A DNA stretch of 64,000 nt from Devosia sp. 2618 (GCF_040546815.1 NZ_JBEPOO010000001.1:620001-684000), one strand, 5' to 3'. Counted from the stretch's first letter, positions 34,626-43,647 are shown. Made by a program: numbers and translations. Notes: a model not told the origin generated them from the sequence alone.

Positions 34626-35327
34626 TCAAGCCAGTTGGGCGAAGCGTTCGTCGAAGGCGTAGCCGGCGCCGCGGACGGTGCGGATCGGATCGCTTTCGCG
34701 GCCACGATTGATGGCACGGCGGAGGCGGCCGATATGCACGTCGACGGTGCGCTCATCGACATAGACGTCATTGCCCCAGACGCCATCGAGCAGCTGCTCG
34801 CGCGAATAGACGCGGCCTGGGTGGCGCATCAGATATTCGAGCAGGCGGTATTCGGTGGGGCCGAGATGGACATCGCGGGCGGCGCGGCGAACGCGGTGGG
34901 TGGTGCGATCGAGTTCGAGATCACCGACCTTGAGGGCGGCGGTGACGAGGTTTGGATTGGCGCGGCGCAGCAAGGCGTGGATGCGGGCGACCAGTTCAGG
35001 CACCGAGAAGGGCTTGACCACATAGTCGTCGGCGCCGGTGGCGAGGCCACGCACGCGTTCTTCTTCCTCACCGCGAGCGGTCAGCATGATGATCGGTACG
35101 CGGGCGGTTTCTTCGCGGGCGCGGAGGCGACGGCAGAGCTCAATGCCGGAAATTTCAGGCAGCATCCAGTCGAGCAGGATCAGGTCGGGCAGCTTGTCCT
35201 GAATGGCGTGCTGGGCTTCGTCGCCGGTTTCAGCGGTGACGACGCGGAAACCCTCGGCTTCGAGGTTGTAGCGGAGCAGGATGGCGATATCGCCTTCGTC
35301 TTCGACCACAAGGATAGTGGCGGGCAT
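34626..35327 (-). CDS. phoB: Phosphate regulon response regulator PhoB
   Basis: The 233-residue OmpR/PhoB-type regulator has a receiver with acidic 'VVEDEGD', phospho-acceptor Asp in 'LILLDWMLPEISG' and Lys in 'YVVKPFSVPEL', and a winged-helix domain ending 'VDVHIGRLRRAINRGRESDPIRTVRGAGYAF', the PhoB recognition helix and wing. It activates Pho-regulon promoters such as the pho box upstream of pstS. It is the last gene of the pst operon; the 161-bp gap to phoU contains a large inverted repeat. Confidence 0.96.
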   Translation of the reverse strand: MPATILVVEDEGDIAILLRYNLEAEGFRVVTAETGDEAQHAIQDKLPDLILLDWMLPEISGIELCRRLRAREETARVPIIMLTARGEEEERVRGLATGADDYVVKPFSVPELVARIHALLRRANPNLVTAALKVGDLELDRTTHRVRRAARDVHLGPTEYRLLEYLMRHPGRVYSREQLLDGVWGNDVYVDERTVDVHIGRLRRAINRGRESDPIRTVRGAGYAFDERFAQLA

Positions 35328-35374
35328 GGGGTGGCTCCCGTTGGGGCTGCCTGGTTTGGGCGCCGGAGTTTCAA

Positions 35375-35465
35375 GACCTCATGGTGAGCTTGGCGAACCA
35401 CGAGGTCTAGCGAGTGGAGGCTGGTGTGCGACGACCTCGTGGTTCGACAAGCTCACCATGAGGTC
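35375..35465. repeat. Large inverted repeat, 34-bp arms, between phoU and phoB
   Basis: The arm AGACCTCATGGTGAGCTTGG... (35375-35408) is matched in inverted form at 35432-35465 with one mismatch and a 23-base loop. Related words occur at 21741-21772. It is a complete two-unit palindromic element of the REP type that would form a strong stem in the pst-phoU-phoB transcript, where it could uncouple phoB expression from phoU. Confidence 0.75.
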
Positions 35466-35488
35466 TACTGGGGCGAGGGACTGGTATC

Positions 35489-36199
35489 TCAGGCCTTGAT
35501 CTGGGTGCGCTGCAGGTCCTGGACGTCGCTGGTGAGCTGCTTGCCGGTCTGGAGGTAATAGGCGCGTTCGGCGATGTTGGTCGCGTGGTCGCCGATGCGC
35601 TCAAGGTTTTTGGCGCAAAACAGCAGATGCGTGCAGGGCGTGATGTTGCGCGGATCTTCCATCATGTAGGTGAGGAGTTCGCGGAACAGAGAGGTGTGCA
35701 TGGCGTCGACTTCGTCGTCGCGGTTACACACTTCGATGGCGGCAGCTGCATCGCGGTTCGAGTAGGCGTCGAGCGCCTCCTTGATCTGGCGGAGCACCAG
35801 CGCCGTCATGTTCTTGACGCCGTTGTAAAAGGTTGGCTGCAGGCTCATGCCTTCGAGCTTGAGCGAGCGGCGGGCCAGCTGCTTGGCCATGTCGCCAACG
35901 CGTTCGAGATCGGCCGCGACGTGGATCGAGGTGATGATGGCGCGCAGGTCCGAAGCCATTGGCTGGCGACGGGCGATCATGGAAACGGCCATGTCGTCGA
36001 TCTTGCGCTGCATGTCGTCGATATGCTGGTCGGCGATGATGGTGACGTCTGCCAGCTCGCGGTCGAGCTTGAGCAGGGCCTTGGTGCCGTTCTCGATGGC
36101 GACTTCGACCTGACCGCCCATTTCGGCGATCGACTGGGCGAGGGCGACAAGTTCATCGCTGTAGGCGGTGACGATATGGTCTTTGCCGATATTTGCCAT
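35489..36199 (-). CDS. phoU: Phosphate-specific transport system accessory protein PhoU
   Basis: The 236-residue helical protein has two PhoU repeats, each with an acidic metal-binding motif: 'ELADVTIIADQHIDDMQRKIDDM' (residues 47-69) and 'CNRDDEVDAMHTSLFRELLTY', and the conserved 'RIGDHATNIAERAYYL' end. PhoU turns PstB activity and PhoR signalling down when phosphate is plentiful. It sits 78 bp after pstB in the same direction. Confidence 0.96.
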   Translation of the reverse strand: MANIGKDHIVTAYSDELVALAQSIAEMGGQVEVAIENGTKALLKLDRELADVTIIADQHIDDMQRKIDDMAVSMIARRQPMASDLRAIITSIHVAADLERVGDMAKQLARRSLKLEGMSLQPTFYNGVKNMTALVLRQIKEALDAYSNRDAAAAIEVCNRDDEVDAMHTSLFRELLTYMMEDPRNITPCTHLLFCAKNLERIGDHATNIAERAYYLQTGKQLTSDVQDLQRTQIKA

Positions 36200-36277
36200 T
36201 GCGTGGTCCTCTTGGTGTGCCTGGCCGCGCCGTTGAGGCGCAGGCCGGCGACCAGTGTTGCTGTAAGCGCTTCGGCC

Positions 36278-37114
36278 TTAGCCGATGCGGCCCATGATGT
36301 AGTCCTGGGTCTGCTTGTTGACCGGGTTGGTGAAGATGTCTTCGGTGACACCTTCCTCGACCAGATTGCCCAGGTGGAAGAATGCGGTCTTCTGCGAAAC
36401 GCGCGCGGCCTGCTGCATCGAGTGGGTCACGATGACGATGGTGTAGTTCTCGCGCAGCTCGTCGATAAGCTCCTCGATGATTGCGGTCGCAATCGGGTCG
36501 AGAGCCGAGCAGGGCTCGTCCATCAGGATGACTTCAGGGCCGACCGCGATGGCGCGGGCAATGCACAGGCGCTGCTGCTGGCCACCGGAGAGACCGGTGC
36601 CGGGTTCGTTGAGGCGATCCTTCACCTCTTCGAACAGGCCTGCCTTGCGGAGCGAGGAGACGACGATTTCGTCCAGATCGGTCTTGTTACGCGCCAGACC
36701 ATGGATTTTTGGGCCATAGGCGACGTTGTCGTAGATCGACTTGGGGAAGGGATTTGGCTTCTGGAACACCATGCCGATACGGGCGCGGAGTTCGACCACG
36801 TCCAGGTTCGGATCATAGATGTCTTCGCCATCAAGCTTGATCGTGCCGCCGACCTTGGCGCCTTCGATAGTGTCGTTCATGCGATTGATGCAGCGCAGGA
36901 AGGTGGACTTGCCGCAGCCCGAAGGTCCGATGAAGGAAGTGACGGCGCGATCGGGAATATCGATCGAAATGCCGTGCAGGGCCTGCTTGGCGCCGTAGTG
37001 GACGGTGACGTCCCGGGCAGTCAGGCGGATGGTACGTTCGAGAGCTTCAGTCGGATTCATGGCGGTGTTCACGGTTTGCTGGGTCATCTTAACCTTGCCG
37101 GCAAGCATATCCAT
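36278..37114 (-). CDS. pstB: Phosphate ABC transporter ATP-binding protein
   Basis: A 278-residue ATPase with Walker A '[19 protein letters not shown]', signature '[19 protein letters not shown]', Walker B '[16 protein letters not shown]' and switch His '[13 protein letters not shown]'. The 'RCINRMND' and '[22 protein letters not shown]' segments are PstB hallmarks. The ATG at 37114 is taken because AAGGA lies ten bases upstream; two later in-frame ATGs are possible. It follows pstA by 15 bp. Confidence 0.97.
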   Translation of the reverse strand: MDMLAGKVKMTQQTVNTAMNPTEALERTIRLTARDVTVHYGAKQALHGISIDIPDRAVTSFIGPSGCGKSTFLRCINRMNDTIEGAKVGGTIKLDGEDIYDPNLDVVELRARIGMVFQKPNPFPKSIYDNVAYGPKIHGLARNKTDLDEIVVSSLRKAGLFEEVKDRLNEPGTGLSGGQQQRLCIARAIAVGPEVILMDEPCSALDPIATAIIEELIDELRENYTIVIVTHSMQQAARVSQKTAFFHLGNLVEEGVTEDIFTNPVNKQTQDYIMGRIG

Positions 37115-37129
37115 TTTAGCGAGATCCTT

Positions 37130-38494
37130 CTATGCGCGCTTTTCGAGGCGCGTCCGCAGGAAGATGGCGATGGCGTTCAGGGCGATCATGAAGGCCAGCA
37201 GCACGATGATTGCAGCCGAGGTGCGAGCCTCAAAGAAGTTGCGGTTTTCGTTGCCCTGCCAGAGGAAAATCTGGACGGGAAGAGCGGTTGCCTGATCGAG
37301 CGGGGTTGCCGGGACCGAGGCGACGAAGGCGTTCATGCCAATCAGCAGGAGCGGCGCGGTTTCACCCATTGCCTGCGCCACGCCAATGATGGTCGCGGTC
37401 AGGATCGAGGGGAGGGTCACCGGCAGCACATGGTGGAACACCATCTGCGTCTTGGAGGCACCCATGCCGAGCGCGGCCTGGCGCAGAGCCGGGGAGACGC
37501 CCTGCAGCGCGCCACGGGTTGCGATGATGATGGTGGGCAGTGTCATGAGGGTCAGGACCAGACCACCGACCAGCGGCGCCGACAGGGGCAGATGGAGGTA
37601 GTTGATGAACACTGCCGCGCCGAGCAGACCGAACACGATGGATGGCACCGCGGCGAGGTTGTTGATGTTGACTTCGATCAGGTCGGTGAGGCGCGACTTG
37701 GGGGCGAACTCTTCGAGGTAGATGGCGGATGCCACGCCGATTGGCACGGCCAGCAGGATCACGACCAGCATCATATAGAGCGAGCCCATGAAGGCACCGG
37801 CGAGACCGGCAGCGGCAGGGGCGGCACGGCTATCGACATTGGTGAAGATCGACCAGGCAAAGCCCGAGGTGATGGTGCCGTTGGCTTCGTAGGTGTCGAT
37901 TAGGGCGCGAGCTGCAGGAGCGAGCTGCTGCTGGGTATCGCCCAGATCGCGGTCGATATTGCCCTTGACCCAGTTGTCGGCATTGGCCGAGGCCAGCACG
38001 TCGACTTCGATGGTTTTGCCAAGCAGGGATGGATCGGCAACGAACAGGTCGCGGATCTGGTGGCGGGCATTGGTTTCGGCAATCGTCAGGATCTGGCGGC
38101 TGTCGATGTCGTAACCGGCAGGCGCAGCGGCGCGGAGCGAGGCTTCGACGACCTTGTTCCAGTTCAGCAGGGCAACATCGCGCTGCCACTTGAGATTGGC
38201 GGCGCGGAAGTCGGCGTCGGACTGACCGGCAGCGCGTACTGGCGCTGGATCAACGCCGATGACCGCTGGGTCATAGGTGACGCTGAGATGGAGGTTGGAC
38301 TGGGTAAAGGCTGGGATGCCCTTGCTCAGAACGTCGGTGAACAGCAGCGTCACAAAGCCGAGGGCCACGATGATGGCACCCAGACCGAAGCCCTTGAAAA
38401 TGGCTTCGGTGAGGTGGCGCTTGCGGAGGCCGGCGCGGATGCGCTTGGTGCGTTCGGCGGATGCGGCGGCTGTGGTTGAGAGCGTGTCGGTCAT
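37130..38494 (-). CDS. pstA: Phosphate ABC transporter permease PstA (long form)
   Basis: This 454-residue permease is longer than E. coli PstA (about 296): residues 30-210 are a DUF3333 region ('KRHLTEAIFKGFGLGAIIVA' plus a periplasmic domain of about 150 residues), and the transport core with 'EEFAPKSRLTDLIEVNINNLAAVPSI' and 'RQAALGMGASKTQMVFHHVLPVTLPSI' (EAA loop) follows. Long forms are standard in alphaproteobacteria. It starts two bases after the pstC stop. Confidence 0.95.
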   Translation of the reverse strand: MTDTLSTTAAASAERTKRIRAGLRKRHLTEAIFKGFGLGAIIVALGFVTLLFTDVLSKGIPAFTQSNLHLSVTYDPAVIGVDPAPVRAAGQSDADFRAANLKWQRDVALLNWNKVVEASLRAAAPAGYDIDSRQILTIAETNARHQIRDLFVADPSLLGKTIEVDVLASANADNWVKGNIDRDLGDTQQQLAPAARALIDTYEANGTITSGFAWSIFTNVDSRAAPAAAGLAGAFMGSLYMMLVVILLAVPIGVASAIYLEEFAPKSRLTDLIEVNINNLAAVPSIVFGLLGAAVFINYLHLPLSAPLVGGLVLTLMTLPTIIIATRGALQGVSPALRQAALGMGASKTQMVFHHVLPVTLPSILTATIIGVAQAMGETAPLLLIGMNAFVASVPATPLDQATALPVQIFLWQGNENRNFFEARTSAAIIVLLAFMIALNAIAIFLRTRLEKRA

Positions 38495-38496
38495 GA

Positions 38497-39876
38497 TTAT
38501 TCGTACTGCTCCCGGAAGCGGCGAACGATGTAGAGGGCGACGACGTTGAGCAGCAGGGTCATCACGAAGAGGGTGAGGCCAAGCGCAAAACCGACGAGGG
38601 ACTGGGGGCCGGCGAAATCAGTATCGCCGGTGAGCTGATTGACGATCGAGACGGTAATGGTCGAGACCGGCTCAAGTGGCGTGCCGCGCAGAACCGGGCT
38701 GTTACCGGCTGCGAGCACCACGATCATGGTTTCGCCAATGGCGCGGCTGACGGCCAGCAGGAAGGCGCCGACGATGCCGGGCAGAGCGGCTGGCAGCAGC
38801 ACGTTGCGGATGGTTTCGGACTGGGTGGCGCCCAGGCCATAGGCACCGTCGCGCAGGGTGCGTGGCACCTGGTTGAGGATGTCATCGCTCAGCGAGGAGA
38901 TGAAGGGGATGATCATGATCCCCATGACGATACCGGCGGTGAGCGCACTGGTGGCGCTGATGTTGAGGCCGATGGCGGCACCCGTGTCGCGCAGGAATGG
39001 ACCAACCGTGATCAGGGCGAAAAAGCCATAGACGATGGTGGGGATGCCGGCGAGGATTTCGATGATCGGCTTGGCAACAGCGCGCAGCTGACGCGGTGCA
39101 TACTGGCTGAGATAGATGGCGGCCATTAGGCCGACCGGCACGGCAACCAGCATGGCGATGGCGGCAACCATCAGCGTGCCCGAGAGCAGCGGCAGCAGGC
39201 CGTACTGGCCGTAGTCACCCTCGACGGTCGAGGAGAACTTCGGGTTCCAGACGGTGCCGAAGAAGAAGTCGAGCGGGTTGATGAAGGTAAAGAACCGGTA
39301 GGCTTCGGTGACGAGCGACGCCACGATGCCCAGAGTGGTCAGGATCGCGACGGCCGAGCAGGCCAGCAGGGCCAGATTGACGACGCGCTCAACGGTGTTG
39401 CGGGCGCGGAGGCGGGCGGTGATGCGGCTGCGGGCAAACAGCAGTGCTGCAATGCCAGCGCCGATGGCGACCAGAGCGACGACGACCGAAGTCATCAGCT
39501 GGAAGGAGCGGAGCGATTCACCGGCTGCCTGTTCGTAGGGAGCCAGTTCGCCTGTGACGCCGAAGCCCGAGGCAATCGACTGCAGACGCAGGAAGGCGTT
39601 GTTGAGCCCCATCTGGTCGAGCGACTGAACGGTGGCGGCCGGAATTTGCGAGAGGGCAAAGGAGCGGGTGAGGTCGGGACCGAAATAACCCCAGAGCGCC
39701 AGAATGACGAGCGCGGGGATCATGGTCCAGATCGCGACCAGCGAGCCGTGATACTGCGGGCGGGAGTGAACCTTTACCCCGTTCGGGGTCGCCAGGCTGC
39801 GGCTGCGGGACCAGCCCGTCTGATAGGCGAGACCCAGAAGGCCAAGCAACAGTGCCGCAATAATGAAGGAATTCAT
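38497..39876 (-). CDS. pstC: Phosphate ABC transporter permease PstC (long form)
   Basis: The 459-residue permease has an N-terminal extension of about 150 residues with three membrane segments and a periplasmic stretch, then the binding-protein-dependent permease core ('GTLMVAAIAMLVAVPVGLMAAIYLSQYAP', 'PIIEILAGIPTIVYGFFALITVGPFLRD') and EAA loop 'RDGAYGLGATQSETIRNVLLPAALPGI'. It pairs with PstA. It lies 63 bp after pstS, an area where the high-abundance binding protein message could be processed. Confidence 0.95.
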   Translation of the reverse strand: MNSFIIAALLLGLLGLAYQTGWSRSRSLATPNGVKVHSRPQYHGSLVAIWTMIPALVILALWGYFGPDLTRSFALSQIPAATVQSLDQMGLNNAFLRLQSIASGFGVTGELAPYEQAAGESLRSFQLMTSVVVALVAIGAGIAALLFARSRITARLRARNTVERVVNLALLACSAVAILTTLGIVASLVTEAYRFFTFINPLDFFFGTVWNPKFSSTVEGDYGQYGLLPLLSGTLMVAAIAMLVAVPVGLMAAIYLSQYAPRQLRAVAKPIIEILAGIPTIVYGFFALITVGPFLRDTGAAIGLNISATSALTAGIVMGIMIIPFISSLSDDILNQVPRTLRDGAYGLGATQSETIRNVLLPAALPGIVGAFLLAVSRAIGETMIVVLAAGNSPVLRGTPLEPVSTITVSIVNQLTGDTDFAGPQSLVGFALGLTLFVMTLLLNVVALYIVRRFREQYE

Positions 39877-39939
39877 CGTGTGTCGTTCGCCCCCGGGGAA
39901 AGGAGAAGGACCGCGCCGAAGCGCGGTCCCATTTGGTCT

Positions 39940-40953
39940 TTACTGAGCTGCACCAGCTTCGAAAGCGGCGAGAACTTCAGCAGTCTTTTCTGGAGCCTGT
40001 GGGATCAGGCCAGCGGCTTCGAGGGTGCCGCCATTGCCGGCGATGCCTTCGGACAGGAAGAACTGAACGTATTCTTCGATGCCAGGAATGGTGCCGATGT
40101 GCTGGCCCTTGACGTAGAAGAACAGTGGGCGGGACACAGGGTATTCACCAGCGATAACCGACTCGTTGGAAGGAACGACGCCGTTGATGGTGGCAACCTT
40201 GAGGGTGTCCTTGTTCTGCTCGTAGAAGGACAGACCGAACACGCCAACGGTGTCCTTGTTCGAGGTCAGGCGAGCGAGAGTTTCGGTGTAGTCGCCAGCG
40301 ATTTCGATGACGACGTCCTGACGGAGCGCGGTGCAAGCGTCTTCTGGGTGATCAGCTGGCAGAGCGGCTTCTTCACAACCTGCAGTGACGACCTTCTCCT
40401 GGAAGACTTCACGGGTGCCGTGGTTCGAGCCTGGGATGGCCAGAGCGATGGTCTGGTCTGGGAGCGAAGCGTCGACCTCGTTCCACTTTTTGTAGGGGTT
40501 TGGCACGAGAGCGCCGTCTACGTAGACGTTGGCAGCGATGGCCTTGTAAACCTGCAGTGGGGTCAGAGCGAAGTCTGGGCCCGACGCGGCCGATGCGAAG
40601 ACGATGCCATCGTAGCCGAACTGGATTTCGCGGACGTCGGTGACGCCAGCGGCGGTGCAAGCTTCACGCTCGGCCGTCTTGATTGGGCGCGATGCGTTGG
40701 CAATGTCGATGGTCTCGGCGCCAACACCAGCGCAGAACTGCTTGAGACCGCCGCCGGTGCCGCCCGAGCCGACGACTGGCGTCTTGAACTCTGGGAAGGA
40801 AGCGCCGAATTCTTCAGCCACGATCGAAGCGAATGGCAGAACGGTGGACGAGCCGGCGATCTGGATGGTGTCACGCGACTGAGCAAAAGCAGCGGTGGTG
40901 CCGAAGCCGGCAAGCGCGATAACAGCGGCACTGGCGAAAAGTGCGGTCTTCAT
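39940..40953 (-). CDS. pstS: Phosphate ABC transporter substrate-binding protein PstS
   Basis: The 337-residue periplasmic binding protein has a signal peptide ending about residue 24 ('TTAAFAQS'), then phosphate-site motifs 'IAGSSTVLPFASIVAEEFG' and 'VGSGGTGGGLKQFCAG' (residues 33-75) and 'VFASAASGPDFALT'. It is the closer PstS type seen in alphaproteobacteria with paired cysteines ('CAGVG', 'EACTAAG'). It heads the pst operon and is preceded by a Pho box on the same strand. Confidence 0.95.
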   Translation of the reverse strand: MKTALFASAAVIALAGFGTTAAFAQSRDTIQIAGSSTVLPFASIVAEEFGASFPEFKTPVVGSGGTGGGLKQFCAGVGAETIDIANASRPIKTAEREACTAAGVTDVREIQFGYDGIVFASAASGPDFALTPLQVYKAIAANVYVDGALVPNPYKKWNEVDASLPDQTIALAIPGSNHGTREVFQEKVVTAGCEEAALPADHPEDACTALRQDVVIEIAGDYTETLARLTSNKDTVGVFGLSFYEQNKDTLKVATINGVVPSNESVIAGEYPVSRPLFFYVKGQHIGTIPGIEEYVQFFLSEGIAGNGGTLEAAGLIPQAPEKTAEVLAAFEAGAAQ

Positions 40954-41270
40954 GGGATTTTCCCTTTCGGAATTCAGTTCAAACCTGGCTGGCCGATCCG
41001 GCAGTTTATCCCCGGTGCCGCCCTTTGACGTGGCAGACCATATGTGGGGTACGCGACAGTTTTATTGCCGTTGCGTGACGCGTTTATGACAGCGTAAGAC
41101 TATGAAATTGAACGGGAAAATCTTGAACAACGCGCTATGTGACGGCTTCTGTGTCAGTTCTTTGTGACATCTCAAAGCGAGTCTGGGCGGAATTCACCAT
41201 GGGGCGTCCGGGCGTTTATGGAGCCCAGATTAGGCTGGGTTTGTGACAGCTGTACCATCCCCGGAGAGGT
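40954..41270. other. 317-bp promoter region upstream of pstS
   Basis: Between the pstS start and the 3' end of the IclR gene, both on the minus strand. It contains a two-half Pho box (41075-41092), a further CTGTCACAAAC-like half site near 41239-41249, TGTGAC/GTGTCAG words around 41137-41170, and a CATATG that may be the -10. No open reading frame of interest. Confidence 0.6.
41075..41092 (-). promoter_or_regulatory. Pho box (PhoB-binding site) upstream of pstS
   Basis: Read on the minus strand: CTGTCAT-AAAC-GCGTCAC, two 7-base direct half sites with a 4-base spacer, close to the PhoB consensus. It lies about 120 bp from the pstS start, with a CATATG (-10 candidate) some 30 bp further downstream. 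This marks pstSCAB-phoU-phoB as an autoregulated Pho operon. Confidence 0.8.
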
Positions 41271-42026
41271 TTAACGGAGCAGCGGGCGGACCTCGGCCTG
41301 CACCTTGCGCATCATGGGCAGGAAGTTGGCGATCATGTGCGAGGTGGAGGCACGGGCTGATTGCGCGCCGATATTGAGCGCGGCGACGGTGTGGCCCTGC
41401 GCGTTGAACAGGGGCACGGCGATGGAGCAGAGGCCGAGTTCAAGTTCCTCGTCGATCACGGCAAAACCCTGTGCCGCAACGACGGCGAGTTCGGTGGTGA
41501 TGGTCTCGAGGTCGGCCTTGGTCTTTTTGGTATAGGCGACGAGTTCGGAGCGGTTGAGCACGTCGCGGGCGGCGGCGGGTGGCATGGCGGCCAGCAGGAT
41601 ACGGCCCATCGAGGTGCAATAGGCGGGCAGGCGGGCGCCGGCGCCGAGATTGATCGACATAACGCGGCGATAGGAGGCGCGGGCAATGTAGAGGATTTCG
41701 GTATTGTCGAGAACGGCGGCCGACGAGCTCTCGTTGATCTGGGCGGAGAGTTCTTCGAGGAACGGCTGGATCAGCCGGGGCAGCGGCGTGGCGGCAAGAT
41801 AGGAATGGCCCAGATTGAGCACGCGCGGGGTGAGGCGGAAGAACTTGCCATCATAGGTGGCATAGCCGAGATGGGTGAGGGTCAGCAGGCACCGGCGGGC
41901 AGTGGCGCGTTCGAGGCCGGTGCGGTTGGCAACGTCGGTGATCGACTGGCTGGCATGTTCCTCGTCAAAGCACTCGATAACAGAGAGGCCTTTGACCAGA
42001 CCATTGATGATGTCGCCTTCGCGCAT
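41271..42026 (-). CDS. IclR-family transcriptional regulator (PcaR/PobR-like)
   Basis: The 251-residue protein has an N-terminal winged helix ('SITDVANRTGLERATARRCLLTLTHLGYATYDGKFFRLT', residues 28-66) and an IclR effector domain with 'ARLPAYCTSMGRILLAAMPP' and 'GFAVIDEELELGLCSIAVPLFNAQGHTVAALNI'. The subgroup resembles PcaR/PcaU regulators of aromatic catabolism, but no aromatic-pathway gene is nearby, so the target is open. The divergent neighbour on the other side of 42027-42160 is the site-2-protease-like gene. Confidence 0.88.
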   Translation of the reverse strand: MREGDIINGLVKGLSVIECFDEEHASQSITDVANRTGLERATARRCLLTLTHLGYATYDGKFFRLTPRVLNLGHSYLAATPLPRLIQPFLEELSAQINESSSAAVLDNTEILYIARASYRRVMSINLGAGARLPAYCTSMGRILLAAMPPAAARDVLNRSELVAYTKKTKADLETITTELAVVAAQGFAVIDEELELGLCSIAVPLFNAQGHTVAALNIGAQSARASTSHMIANFLPMMRKVQAEVRPLLR

Positions 42027-42160
42027 GCCGCCTCCGGGCGCTTTCCGAACGTATGGTTGTTATTCGCACAAATTTGACGGCGGGGCGAGCATGCGCTGTC
42101 CATTGCAATACCGGTGCATGGGGCGGTATGTGCAGGCTCAATCTTACGGAGACGCCGGAC

Positions 42161-42766
42161 GTGAATCTGCTCAGGGAACTCAGCATGGGCGAGATCGTGT
42201 CGCGGATCGCGGCCGTCCTGATCTATGCGGGGCTACAGGGCTTCGTGCTGGCGGGGCTGGCGCGACTGCTGGGTGATCGGCGTCCAAACTATGATGGGCG
42301 GCTGACGCCCAATCCGTTTATCCATCTGTCGGTGTGGGGCGCGATGATGGCGGCGCTGTTCAGCATGAGCTGGATCCGCACCATCTGGTATGACGGCAAA
42401 ACCAATCGGCTCGGGCGCTGGGGCATCGTGGTTGTGGTGCTGGTCGGACTGGCCGCCATGGTGGCGCTGGTGCCGCTGCTCGATCTGGTGCGACCGCTGG
42501 CGCTGATGCTGCCGCGCACGGGCGGTTATGCGGTGCTCTATGTGATCGGGCAGTTGCAGGTGATCGCGCTGGCGTCGGCGCTGCTGAACCTGTTGCCGAT
42601 ACCGGGGCTGGTTGGGGGCGGGGTGCTGCAGGCGATCTGGCCGGAGCAGGAGCGACGTCTGCGGCGGATGGAGCCGTTCGGGCTGGCTCTGATCATCGTG
42701 GCGATTGTCGCCGGCTGGTTGCCCAACCTGGCGACAATGCTGATGCCCTACGTGCAACTGCGCTAA
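42161..42766 (+). CDS. M50 site-2-protease-like membrane protein lacking the catalytic motifs
   Basis: The 201-residue protein has about five hydrophobic helices and lines up with S2P/M50B proteases: 'LARLLGDRRPNYDGRLTPNPFIHLSVWG' (residues 33-60) matches the conserved 'GR-T-NP--H-D--G' block, and 'LLNLLPIPGLVGGGVLQAIWP' (141-161) matches NLLPIPPLDGG. But the position of HEXXH reads QGFVL (26-30), and the metal-binding Asp of LDG is Val. So it should not hydrolyse peptides. GTG at 42161 is used because GGAG lies nine bases before and the next upstream ATGs add unrelated sequence. A binding or chaperone role is an inference. Confidence 0.7.
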   Translation: MNLLRELSMGEIVSRIAAVLIYAGLQGFVLAGLARLLGDRRPNYDGRLTPNPFIHLSVWGAMMAALFSMSWIRTIWYDGKTNRLGRWGIVVVVLVGLAAMVALVPLLDLVRPLALMLPRTGGYAVLYVIGQLQVIALASALLNLLPIPGLVGGGVLQAIWPEQERRLRRMEPFGLALIIVAIVAGWLPNLATMLMPYVQLR

Positions 42767-42767
42767 A

Positions 42768-43589
42768 CTATTCGCCAGCGCGGCCGGAATAGCCGTGTTT
42801 TTCCATCAGGGCGGCGATGGAGCCGTCGGCAACCAGAGCGTCGATGGCCTGATCGGCCTGGCTGCGGAGGAATGCGTTGCGGCTTGAGACCAGGGCGCCG
42901 ACATGCACCTCGGCTTCCGGGATCGGATCGTTTTCAATGACACGGAGTGCGGCGAGGTCGGGTCGTTCGTCGAGGAGGCGGGCAAGGGCAGGCTGCCACA
43001 GGATCATGCCGGCAATGGTGCCATCGAGCACGCGGGTCGCCATCTTGTTGAAGTCGGCATAGGGGAAGCGCACCCAGCGTTCGGCCTCGGGCTGCTGCTG
43101 GGCCCAGGTGATGTAGTTCATCTCGCCCAGGCTCGCGAGGGCGGTGCCGAGGCGACGTTCCTTGGGAATGTCGCTGAGATTTTGCCAATCGGGATCGGCG
43201 ACCACCAGAACGAAGGGAATGGTGGCATAGGGACGGGTCAGCGAGAAGGCGTCCGAGACAGGGGAATTGGTCGAGACCGAAACGCCCATGAACATGTCGC
43301 AGGTATTGTTCATGGCCAGCGTCAGCTCGTCGATGAAACCATCGCCATTGAGCGGAAAGCCGCCGAAGCCTTCGATGGCGTTGACCTTCAAAAACAGGGC
43401 GTCACCGATGGCGTTGGCCACGTCCTCATCGAAGGATCGGCCGAGGCTGGTAACGTCAAAGCACACATTGATGGAGTCGCCGGCCAGTCGGCGGGTGTTG
43501 GTCATTTCTTCGGGCGGAATGCCGGAAGACTGCGCATAGGCGGCGCTAGCGCACAACATGGTCAGGCCCAGCACGAAAAAGCGGAACAT
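42768..43589 (-). CDS. Periplasmic solute-binding protein, quinoprotein-associated (SBP1)
   Basis: The 273-residue protein has a signal peptide (residues 1-19) and a type II periplasmic binding fold ('LAGDSINVCFDVTSLGRSFDEDVANAIGDALFL', 'CDMFMGVSVSTNSPVSDAFSLTRPYATIPFVLVV'). The position just downstream of a PQQ dehydrogenase and the 'MFMGVS' motif fit the class of MoxJ/XoxJ-like or 'quinoprotein dehydrogenase-associated' binding proteins. It may help fold or activate the dehydrogenase rather than import a solute. AGGAGG lies four bases before the ATG. A terminator separates it from the dehydrogenase gene. Confidence 0.72.
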   Translation of the reverse strand: MFRFFVLGLTMLCASAAYAQSSGIPPEEMTNTRRLAGDSINVCFDVTSLGRSFDEDVANAIGDALFLKVNAIEGFGGFPLNGDGFIDELTLAMNNTCDMFMGVSVSTNSPVSDAFSLTRPYATIPFVLVVADPDWQNLSDIPKERRLGTALASLGEMNYITWAQQQPEAERWVRFPYADFNKMATRVLDGTIAGMILWQPALARLLDERPDLAALRVIENDPIPEAEVHVGALVSSRNAFLRSQADQAIDALVADGSIAALMEKHGYSGRAGE

Positions 43590-43608
43590 GAGGTCCTCCT
43601 GAAAAAGC

Positions 43609-43630
43609 GAAAGGGGCCGAAGCCCCTTTC
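43609..43630. terminator. Intrinsic terminator after the first PQQ dehydrogenase gene
   Basis: GAAAGGGGC-CGAA-GCCCCTTTC is a 9-bp stem with tetraloop CGAA; the minus strand continues with GCTTTTTC and the plus strand with TTTTT. It lies 18 bp past the dehydrogenase stop and 20 bp before the SBP1 start, so some read-through may feed SBP1. Confidence 0.85.
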
Positions 43631-43647
43631 TTTTTATATCGCGTGGC

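Noticed and set aside
35585..37903. 772-codon plus-strand frame over phoU, pstB and pstA
   Set aside because: It spans three well-supported genes on the other strand; long antisense frames are expected at this GC content.
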